A stretch of DNA of 64,000 bases, taken from the NCBI GenBank assembly GCA_013420905.1, contig JAAXNY010000004.1, positions 4,340,001 to 4,404,000 of the forward strand, read 5' to 3'. The notes below the pieces were generated by a model, which was not told the DNA's origin, ran no database searches, and was given only the letters and a program-made list of their open reading frames with translations. This document shows positions 36,290 through 46,349 of the stretch, piece by piece; the first letter of the stretch is position 1, and each line of letters begins with the position of its first letter. The translations under genes were made by a program, and so were the position numbers. The DNA comes from Collybia mongolica (lineage: Eukaryota; Basidiomycota; Agaricomycetes; Agaricales; Clitocybaceae).

Positions 36290-38859
36290 CGTGGGCGGTT
36301 CGTAGGGGGTGTGAGCAAGAGAGGCAAGCCGTAAGCCCTAGTACTTGAAGCACGGCGAGACGCTCTCTCCGCGTGTTGCGGTCAAGTGGCTAACGGCCAC
36401 CTCAGCAAGGGTCGGATGCGAGTTGCCGGCGTGCGAACATGCCGCAAAGTTCAAAATATAGTGAATAAACCGAACAAAAAGCGTTCTGTTATTTGAACAG
36501 TTTGAAAATTCCTGGAGGTAGGCAATACCTACCAGGATCATTAGCTTCCTTGTTCAGCAGACACCCCATGAAACTTGACCTATAGAATTTTATCATCGCT
36601 CAAATGAATCGATTAAAGCCACAGCCTCGATTCCGATTGGAGTTGTTCGGCATGTTGTTTAAAAATATGTCACGGGCCGTTCCCGACCCGCCAGATTAAA
36701 TCCACAAGTTTCAACACGCTGTGGTTCAGCATCGACTAGAAAGCACTGAAAACGTAATCAGCTCAAAACAATCAAAGCTCGACTAATATTCTGGCATAAT
36801 TTCTACCTGTCTTTTTTTACGGAAACACGCTGAGGCATTTCATTTCAACTCCGAAGGCTCGATAGGAGCAAGGTCATGAGATTCTTTGGGAACCATGCGA
36901 TGTCAGCAAGGCAAACTCGGATCTTTGATATCGGATCCGGAAGGATTGCTGTGGCTTTATTTGTCGGCAGAGCTAAATCCAAGCAAACAATAAAAACCAC
37001 GAAAATACGCCATCTCAATTTCGAGAACCAAATATTGAGAGATACAGGCTTGGATTGACTCGTTTCTCTATCAGCCGAGGGACTACATAGACAAACCTTT
37101 CAGCAATAACGCCATTGATTGCCTTGTCAACCTGTCCAAGGAAAATTGGCCCAGCAATTACGAGAACACCAATCTCAGATCGAATTAAGACCAAATGCTC
37201 CTTCTTGACTTCTCCAAAGCCTTTCCAGTCGCCGTATGATTGCAAAGCAAGGGAGCCGAAATATGTCAGAGAGCTGTGAAGACACAGGCGAGCAACCCGT
37301 AATTCGGGATTGTTGGCCCGTCCGGTAGAAAAATTCTGAGCGTCCAATCTGATAGTTGAAATGGTCAACATGAGAAACTTAGGATGTAAACAAGATATGC
37401 CCGGAAATACTGATATTCTCCATCTGTTTCAACTGCCTTTCATACCGGGTTGAGTTACTTTGAGCCCCTCCATTGATAGAAGACCCTGTAGGTCAAATCT
37501 TTCAGTGGAATTATATCCCCATATGAAGAACCCCAGACGACCATGAAGAGCCTCATGAGAATTGGGTTTAAACCTGGCCGGGGCGACCATATGCAACACC
37601 CAAGGCACCGATATAGCCCCGTAGAAGTACGAGACAATATTGGATAGCATTTAAATATTCTTCCAGAAGATGTTGAGCAAAACGGGGTGGCATGGGAAAG
37701 AACAACACTGACGTTGCTCGAAGAGGGAGTATTTTTTCAGTGTCTCTTCAGGCCTATGTGAGTTGACTGGGAACCGTCACAAGGTCTCATGAAGCCTCAA
37801 TATTAAATCCGGACCCTATTTTTGACGATAAGCGCTTTGACAGAATCTACCTTTGCTAGGGGAGTAGTTTCTTGTTCTAGAACGCAAGAGGTTAGGCGGC
37901 GGATCCGACGTACAACAGAGCTTCGTAATAGCAACATACCACGCACTTGTGCCGTCGACGTTTGCAGTCAGTCCTTGCAGTAATATTGATCGTAGTGGGG
38001 ATTTCGATGCCGCGATAGCCGCGGTTTGTTTGGCCGATTAAGAATGGCAGAAAGTCTGACCGCCTGAGAGTATCTTGATGCGGACCGCATTGTGCGAAAC
38101 TCCGAACCTGTGGCATGGAAGCTTAATATGAGACAACGTCAACAATGATACCACAAGCACGGTGTATCCTCCGATACAAGCATCAGCAAAGTCGTCGTTG
38201 TCGAATCGCTGGGTAAGGCATAATTGAAACTCTGCCGTGGGGAGGTGGTTCAGCGCTGAACATGCAATACAACCATAAGAGGAACGTAGCATATCCCATA
38301 TTATCCAGCGATATTTTGTGGGCATGTCCGAATTAAGCATCATGGATGAGGAACCCTCGACGTGTGGATGCACTCCGGGCCACGATTGTGGTGGCATGAT
38401 CCTACTCGCTGTTTATCATGATGGCCGACGTTTCTCAGGAAAGACGTGGTGGCTGTATTGCATGATCGTTCGGCCGCTCGTAGCCACAATCGCAGGTTTG
38501 CGAGACTTCGTACCCTGTTGTTAAGGTCATATATACCGTCGCCGTGGCTGTTCTTATTCACAGGTAACTGCAAGGAGGATATGCAAGTCGAGATCTCAAA
38601 ATCATAGAGGTGGCAGCACTGAGTATTGATTGCAGAGCACGAGTGCTTACATCGAGGATTGGTATAACAACCCGCTTACATGAAATGACGAAATGGACAA
38701 GATTCTCGAAAACAAAAGAAAGGTGAGAAGGAGATAAAGGAAAAAAATCAACGCACAGACAAGCAGTAAAAGCAATACTGTAGTAAGACGGAGAGTCATA
38801 GCAAGAGAAGTCAGAACCGAGGCAAGTACTAATAAGAAGAATCATACCTTGGTTAGTAA
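36290..38859. other. 2.6-kb intergenic stretch
   Basis: Only short open frames (for example minus-strand 38,397-38,038) with no domain or splice structure that I can support. No repeats noticed. Confidence 0.45.
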
Positions 38860-40020
38860 CTAATACTCAACCGCGTCATCATCGTCAGCTTGCATCGGCG
38901 TAGCTTCATCCTTCTTATCCAACTCTGACATAGAATCTTTGTGTCCATCGCGCGTACCCCCTGTGTTGTCGTCAACATCCATTTCAACTTCTCGCGGTTC
39001 CGCTGCGACAATTGTAGCGGAATCTGGAGCAGCCCCATCGCTGGATGTGACAGGTGGAGCAGGCGCAGAATCGGTGTCCATTTCGTCTTTCTCCAGGCCT
39101 TTTTCTGTTTTCCTCCGGGCTTCTTCCTCAGCAACACGTTGGCGCAGTTCGTTAATCTCCTTAATGCCATTCTCACGCTCTTCGCGAAACATTTCCCATT
39201 CCTTCTCTGCTGCTTCTGAAACCTGCAAACCCGCCATGTTGTTAATGATAATGATACAAAGCATAACGAATAACGTGCCTGGGCCTTACGACGGGTAAGA
39301 AATGTTTCTTGGGAAGGTGTCAGAATAACAGGAAGATAATACAGTGGTGGGGGATGGCTTCGCGGTGGAAGAGACAGCGCTGGACCGGATGGTGGGGGTG
39401 TAGGTTCGTCGGAAGTGATGATGTCTGATGTAATCAAAAAGTTGGATAGCAGGGGTAATCGTGTACGACGGAATTTATACTGAGTGTATCAGTGAGCGGA
39501 GAAGAACAGAGTGCTATGATATGCGTACAATGGAATCCTTGAGTTGCAGCTCTTCTTCTTTCCGGTTGGAAGCTGTTTTATCCTTTTTCGCCTCTTCGGC
39601 CCTTCTAACAGAATCAGTTTCTTTTCGTAATTTATTCTGTAGTCTTTGCTCAATCAGTTGCCGTTTCTTCGCCTGTAAATAGGCAGTCAGTCATTCGCCG
39701 TAAGAATGTCGGCAAATTTGTTCAGGACACGCACCGCTTCACTCGCATTTCTCTCCTTATCTTCAATCTTCGCCTTGTTAAGGGTGCCAACTAAGAGACC
39801 AAACATGCTTTTACCACGTTTGCGTTCACGACTGCCAGCTGCGGTAGAGAGGTCGAGTCGTGGCCGCTTCCTGTTTGCCATTGCTGCGGGTTCTGTCGGG
39901 GGTGGTTGATTTTCCTCAACGTCAGGTCGTCCAGTATCTTGAAGGGTACTAATGAATCGTAAAAACATGTCAAGTATCAGTTTTGGGACATGCAAATTCA
40001 ACATACCCATCTGAAGACAT
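38860..40020 (-). CDS. Pinin/SDK/MemA-domain protein
   Basis: Nuclear protein of the pinin family, linked to pre-mRNA splicing in other eukaryotes. Five exons (40,020-40,007; 39,948-39,735; 39,672-39,529; 39,479-39,279; 39,222-38,860) give 311 aa. After a short Pro-rich N-terminus, residues about 45-110 form the pinin/SDK domain: RERKRGKSMFGLLVGTLNKA, then AKKRQLIEQRLQNKLRKE and a charged coiled coil. Next come the conserved YKFRRTRLPLLSNFLITSD segment and PPPLYYLPVILTPSQETFL. The C-terminus is a second coiled coil and an acidic tail. Intron 4 appears to use a GC donor (cag/gcacgt). The first exon encodes only MSSD plus two bases. It shares a 90-base divergent promoter with the SRP72-like gene. 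Confidence 0.88.
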
Positions 40021-40110
40021 GTTTTGCTGGTGGAAGTCGTGGGCAACGAGCGTGGGATTTCTTATCCGAGTCGGGAACAGTTGAGCCACGCGTTACCGGA
40101 AAGATCAACC
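40021..40110. promoter_or_regulatory. Compact divergent promoter
   Basis: Only 90 bases separate the start codons of the minus-strand pinin gene and the plus-strand SRP72-like gene, so both 5' UTRs and core promoters must share or overlap this interval. No TATA box is visible, as is common for housekeeping divergent pairs. Confidence 0.6.
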
Positions 40111-41236
40111 ATGGCGTCCAAAGCATCTAATCAACGTCCCAAAGGCTCATCTTCAACGACCAGCAAGCCCAAGGGAAAAGATTACGCTCGAAAAGCGACC
40201 CCTAAACAGCCCTTAGGTGTTCCAGAACGATTGAAACGACTTTTCACATCCCTCTGTGCACAAATCGATGGGGGCCACTTCAGCAAGGCTATAAAGACAT
40301 GCGACAAGAGTACCGTTATCTCCTAATTATCCTGTCTGTCATATCTTAAATTTAGGTAGTCCTAAGGTTGGAACCTAAAGATCCGGATGCAAAGCAGACG
40401 AAGCTATTCTTGCTTTTGCAAACCGAGCAATATGATGCAGCACTGTCCTCAATCGACCACGATGGCGAGAACCCAGGCCATGCCTTCGAGACCGCATACT
40501 CCTTCTACCGCCTGCAGCGCGAAGCAGAGGCCAAAGATATCGTACAATCAATCAAAGATGACAAAGGTGTCGACAATCGAGGAGTTGTTCACCTAGAGGC
40601 TCAACTGGTGTGTTGCCTTTATTTTGGCGATGGTGGTGCTTATTGAGACACTAGAGCTACCGCGAAGGGTCTTATGACACGGCGTTGCAATTGTACAATG
40701 AACTCCTGGACACAGCCGAGCCCGTAGGTTCATATTCGTAAGCTGTCTCAAGTCGTACCTAAATCTCTTCGCAGGGGTCAGAAGAGCACTCTGATATCTT
40801 AACTAACCTCCAAGCTTCCCAACAACACCTGGACTTCATCAACACAGGCTTCTTGCACGCCCTTGACTTGCTTCCAACGGCGGTCACGTCTACCATTGAA
40901 TCTAACCCACCACCAACCCAAGCAAATGCTCAGGTCAATGCGGCATTAGCGTCCCTTACACTTGATCCTGCGGAACGTGTTGGGCCAGCAGAAAAGAAAG
41001 TACGAAAGTCACGTGTCCCAGCTGGGGTTATTCCTGGTGTGACTCCTCCTCCCGATCCTGAGCGGTGGTTGAAGAAAAGTGAGAGGTCAACGTTTGGGCA
41101 GGGTAGAAGAAGGAAAGGGCCTGGTGGTGGGAGTGGTGGAGCCACTCAAGGAAGTGCCAGTGTAGAAACCGTCCCTGCGGTCAACTCTCCAAGCCATATC
41201 AAGCCATCAGGGATCAAAGGAAAGAAGAGGAAGTAG
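40111..41236 (+). CDS. SRP72-like signal recognition particle subunit, short form
   Basis: Component of the signal recognition particle, which targets secretory proteins to the ER. Four exons (40,111-40,309; 40,360-40,607; 40,655-40,723; 40,775-41,236) give 325 aa. The N-terminal half has TPR-like helices (ERLKRLFTSLCAQIDGGHFS; QYDAALSSIDHDGENPGHAF; GSYDTALQLYNELLDTAEP). The C-terminus has the SRP72 RNA-binding signature (GVTPPPDPERWLKKSERSTF) in a basic, Gly-rich setting ending KGKKRK. Family members are usually about twice as long because of more TPRs. Here the reading passes from EEHSDILTNLQASQQHLDFI almost directly to the basic tail with no frame break. An internally shortened form is inferred. 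Confidence 0.85.
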
Positions 41237-42153
41237 GGAGCTAGATTGACAGTGTTGCATCGAGGTGAGCACTGGGCACGATGTAAGGGTTGTCCATCAC
41301 CATTCCTTTTCCCGATATCGCTGACCGAACGTAATGTCCAGGATCATGAAAAACATAATAGGCGCTCGGGGTGATGTATATTGATCGTGTTATTCATTTA
41401 CCCTAAAACTATGAACCTCGTGTTGAACACATGCACACGAAAGCTCCCATCCATGCTCCCCACAGCGTGTGATACGTTGCTCTGAAAGGTTTGACTATAA
41501 CGCCTTTGGCGCCGTAGCGGTGCCCGAAGAATTTTAAATCCAAAGATTCTTCTCAAAGTACCTGGAAATAGCGTATTCTTGCGCTTCTCAATGTTTTTCC
41601 AGAAATGGAACTTTGCCCTGAGCCTCGTGGTTATCGTAAGGCGCTGTGTCAACCAATTTCAGCCACACCAAACATCGCTTACCACCCCCATCACGCGCAT
41701 TGCAGGCAGATCTTGTTCCTCTCAATGAGGTTTCTGGCGAATCGCAATGTGTATGGAGAACTCCTTTCATTGAACCTTGTCCTATACACCGGTGTTACAT
41801 TTTCGCGAATTTTGTCTTCTGATTGCGTTCGAGGAGCAGTGCCTTGCGCCAGATGCTCATGCTCCAGAACTCCAGCTTCAGCTCTAATGAAGGCTAGCAC
41901 TATCGCCGGCAACTTGCTGCGACAACGTGTTTCACGTTCTCACCCACGGCGGAAGTTACTCGCTTCGATGGAACATTCAGACGGGCCTGCAAAGCTAGGA
42001 GCATGAATCCATCACCATGCGAAGTCCTGACTGCTTCCCTCTGGTTCCTGCGAGCCCAACACAACCTCTGCGTTTAAAAGGGGGACTTCTTGCCTCGAAA
42101 CCCTTCACAAACCCTCCTCCTCGTATATCCCTAAACCTCTAACGACCTCTACA
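41237..42153. other. Intergenic region upstream of phosphatase-like gene
   Basis: No supported gene. The last 100 bases are C/T-rich and precede the start codon at 42,154, as in many fungal core promoters. Confidence 0.5.
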
Positions 42154-44014
42154 ATGTTGATGTCAAAAGTTTTGGGTGTCATTGTCATCGCTCGTAACGG
42201 AGACCGATACAACTACTATCAAGACCCCAACACATACGCTGCCTCCAACACGGAGACTACAGCACTCGGTGTGGTAAGTGTGGTTTCTCTCCATCCGAAT
42301 GTGCTACCCTCTCACGTTTATACTCCTCAGGTCGAATCCCACCAGCTCGGCTCCTACCTCCGCTCGACATACCTCGAGAGCTCCTCTCCGTCTTACATCC
42401 AGGGCATTCGCTCTGATCTCGTCGACAACAGTGAGGTCAAGGTTCGCGTCAAGGCCGGTGTTGAGGGTACCGTCGTTTTCGACTCTGCCATTGCCCTGCT
42501 CCAAGGCTTGTTCCCGCCCAACTTGAACAACAGAATCAAACTCGCCAACGAGACCACCGTTGTCGCACCTTTGGGCGGCTACCAATATGTTCCCGGTATG
42601 TCACTCCCGATTCGGCTGACCAGGGAGGCTAATCATGGAGTTTAGTCGAGACCGTTGAACCTGGTAACGACCGTTCCTTGGAGAGCTGGACCAACTGCCC
42701 GGTATGCCCTGATATGCAGTAGAGCCAGCGAAATATCTAACATCCTTTCACATAGGCTTTTGAAAAACACACAAAAGAATTTTACGCTTCTCAGGAATTC
42801 AAAGATAAGGCGAAGGAGGCTCAGCCCTTCTTCCGAGGTGTGAAGGACTACGTTTTTGGCCGACCAACTACTTTGGAAAACATCGTGCGTGTATACATAA
42901 TTCTCATAAGCTACTTCGGCTTAACGGCACGCCCTCTTCTAGTGGAACGTATGTCGTCGATTCAATCGTTGATAATACCTTTTATATATAAGAAATTGCA
43001 GATTTATGATTACATGAACACCGAACTTATCCACAACAAGACCTACGCCCACCGTCTTCCCCCAACATTCATCGAACAAGCTCGTGCTTATGCTAACTTC
43101 CACGAAAACGGCGTTTTCTCTGATAAGGACATTTTGGGCGTCGGAAACAGTCCGTGTACCCACCACGTGGACTTGTGCTCGTAGCTGACCTTCTATCCAC
43201 AGTTGCCGGCCGCACCATTCTCCACACCCTCCTCACATCTCTCGAGCGCATCGCATTCAACGGCGATCCTCTCCAGTTCTTGTTGATCGAGACCACTTAC
43301 CAACCGTTCATTTCATTCTTCCATCAAACCGGTATCACTGCTGAGAACCCAGAGCTCCAAGGCATCCGTGCGTGCATTATTATAGCTTGGTCTTCAGTTG
43401 TTGAACTTGATACCTCCCACAGCCAACTACGCCTCTGCCATCGCCATCGAGCTTCGACGAGGATCTCCCCCGGACCTCCGCGATTTCCTCCGCATCAAAT
43501 TCAAGAACGGAACCACTGACAACTTCAAAGACCTCCACGTTTTCGGCCACCATGCAGACATTCCGTTGACTGAGTTCATCTACCGTGCTGAGGTACGCCT
43601 TCCATCATTTCTCTGCTCAAGACCAAATTCCCATTCTTAACTCCACAGAACGCCGCCATTACAAGTAACAAACAATGGAAGGAAGTTTGCGGCGCCAAGT
43701 CTTCTACCTCCGGTTTCTTCTCCACAGCATCTGCTTCCAACGTCCAGGCAGCTTTCTCTGGCGCTTTCGCCTTTGTTGGGCTTCTCGGACTCCTCGTCAT
43801 TGCCAAACTCGTTCGACGCTCCCGCACTAGGGCTCGCGAAGCCCGCCTCAGGCTGGAAGGTGATGAGGTGAGTCCCGCAGTCAACGATTACGGCTCCATC
43901 ACGCGCGAGAGGTCCGATTGGTATGGCGGAGACCCAACTAGCCCTGTGTCATCTGGCGAGCGGCCCTTCGTAGCCGCCTCTTATTACCCAGAACACCCTC
44001 GGTGGTTCCTCTAG
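42154..44014 (+). CDS. Histidine-phosphatase-fold membrane protein, probable pseudoenzyme
   Basis: Nine exons give 474 aa of the histidine acid phosphatase (phosphoglycerate-mutase-like) superfamily. The start MLMSKVLGVIVIARNGDRYN sits where the family has RHGxR; the catalytic His is Asn here. Later blocks VESHQLGSYLRSTYL, GVEGTVVFDSAIALLQGLFP and LLIETTYQPFISFFH follow the family's order, but the usual catalytic His-Asp pair is not evident at the last one. A transmembrane helix lies near the C-terminus (AFSGAFAFVGLLGLLVIAKL) followed by a basic cytosolic tail. There is no classical signal peptide. Exon 5 (42,943-42,948) is only 6 bases and encodes Trp-Asn. Loss of catalytic residues is seen directly; lack of activity is inference. 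Confidence 0.82.
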
Positions 44015-46349
44015 TGCGCGGAGTCGTAGTCGTTGGAGTGGTGCCCGTCCATAAAATTGACGGTTGCTTACCACCCATCGGTTTTGCAGAGCCTACGGGT
44101 AACCATTCCCGTCACGGAGAAAGGAAGGTTGATCTGAGCGAGCAGGAAAGTTGGCATCTCAAAACAGAACAATCGGACTAGATGTCGCTGAGTGTTACTG
44201 TATTGGTCACGTTTTACGCAGTATTATAGCCAGGGCCTAACGTTTACTTGTTTTCCATGGAGAGGGCCTCTCGCTTTTCCATATTTATATGTACTCACCC
44301 ACAATTTCATCTTTTTACGAGCAACACGCCGGCGCGCAAGAGTCCTCGTAATAAACTATGAAAACAAACCCTCGGGAGTAAAAATCAAAAGTATGTCACG
44401 AACGACTCCAGAATTTTTGACTCTGGGTTCGGTTCTAATCCCCACCTTTGGTCAAGAATATCAAGAGTTGAACTGAAAATGTGTTGCAACGTAGGGACTT
44501 TGATTAACCCTCGCCGGAAATGCCGTGTTTCTATAGAGACCTTTTGCGCCAACCAGCAAAACCTGAATAAATTTGGCGAGACTCAGCTAACTTCCATTTT
44601 TTCATTGGATTGGGGGCGGCCCCTACTGACAGGACTGGACAGCTTGCACCCTGCTTTACTTCGAGCAATCAAGAGTAACCTCTGTGCCACTGCAAATTCA
44701 CGAACTAAAATGATCATTTCTAGCAATGATGCACAGGACAACCGACACACACTATTCTAATTGTTGTGCGCCTGGTACAATAAATAATTGCGCTGTAGAC
44801 AGGGTCACATAGGAGAAATATCCATACATATATATATGGAGTCAGACTCTTCCTTGAGTCGGTCAGAGTTATAACAATCATGTGTTATTAACATCAACAC
44901 ATATCAACACTCATATTCATCGATCAGGTACAGAACCGTTCCCAATCGTTCCTGGAGTCCCTCTCAATCACACGTGCTTGGAAGGAACACTTCCCTGTAG
45001 ATTTTATTAGGTTATCCCGGGCCCCAGTAAGGATACAATGAAAGAGTACAAGACTGGATCGGGGACCAATCCTCTCTGTCACTGACTGTTCTAATTGGGG
45101 ATCGCGTCAATATGATATACCTCCTCTTCCTCGATAGAACACAGCTTTCGTCGTCATGCAACAAAGCACCTTCGTCAGCAATATCTTGGTGCTGCGCAAT
45201 GATGATGGAAAAGAATTACCACAAGTTCGAACCTCACCACGAGTCCGTAGAACCGCAAGTGACCACTAACTATACAACTACCCATTCTTTCTTTTATTCC
45301 ACAACCCCCTCCTTTGAACTCGAGCATTGAAGGCCATCTGCTCCACACTACTACTAGATGTCAACAGTGGGAGATTGTTGTGGATTGGAATGTTGTTTTT
45401 TTTGCTGCGCATGCTTTTGTGAGTCTACCTGGGCAAATTCTCTTTTACGGCGAACTTGGGCCTTCCTTCCAAGATCCAACTAACTTCCGGTGGCGATTAT
45501 TCAGCGATATGTGGTCATAGCAATTTGCTTAGTTGGTGCACGTTCCGTATGTTTCCGTTTCCAGCGACGTCACTGTACAAGCTAAAGATACCACTATTTG
45601 CAGTTCCTTCGTGCGGCTGTGCCCGCAAAGAAGACGAAGAGGAACAGATGTATGCAGATAGAGCCCGCGAAGCCGAGCTCTTTGAGACGCAACCTAGCAT
45701 ATCTCCAGATATGGGTGCGCAGGTAAAGCCACAGTATAGGGACAAGGCCATGATCAACTGTACGCCATTATATTCACCGCTCTAAATCCAGGGCACTCAC
45801 TATTAAATATGAATCGGCCTCAGAGCTTGCTTCTGTCCTCATGTCTTCAGATAGTCAGTTAGCTGGAATAACTCTGTTTCGTGGTATAAATAAGGATCTG
45901 AACTGGTTAGAGTTTAATTAAGTAAGACCATGTCACGGTTAACCGTTCAACTCAGACTTATGGTGCTTCAAGGGAAAGCGGACTGTTTGGTTCCGGAGTC
46001 CACAAGAAGCATGGACAAATATATGAAAATGCGGGCATGCTTGCCTGCCGTGATATCGATTCCGAGTCCCGACCCATATGCATGTCCTCTGGTCACCTTG
46101 GTTCTGACTGCGGATTGAAACAGAATTCTAAGCTTGGACAATGCCGAAACATAACGTGTGGTTCAGTGGACTTTTATTGCCGTCACGGTCCCACCACAGT
46201 CGAACTAGCCGCTTTTCTTTAGTCTGGTGGCTTCGTCATGTTGCACCAATCATGGTGGAAAGGCTAAGACTAACCGTCTTATTACCTATAAGAACCCCAT
46301 TTCATAAAATATAAACCATACTACACAACCTCCACTTGACACCTCTGCG
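44015..46349. other. 2.3-kb intergenic stretch with a possible small gene
   Basis: One candidate terminal exon lies at about 45,600-45,785 (plus). It follows an acceptor-like ttgcag and reads CGCARKEDEEEQMYADRARE, then a short Pro/Ser tail to a stop. An upstream ATG run at about 45,200 (MMMEKNYHKFEPHHESVEPQ) may start the same gene, but I could not build a consistent joined model. Nothing else is supported. Confidence 0.3.
46287..46316 (+). promoter_or_regulatory. Candidate TATA boxes of the repeat-protein gene
   Basis: tataaga at 46,287 and tataaac at 46,310 precede the ATG at 46,350 by about 63 and 40 bases. The first is at a normal TATA-to-start spacing for a short 5' UTR. Confidence 0.4.
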
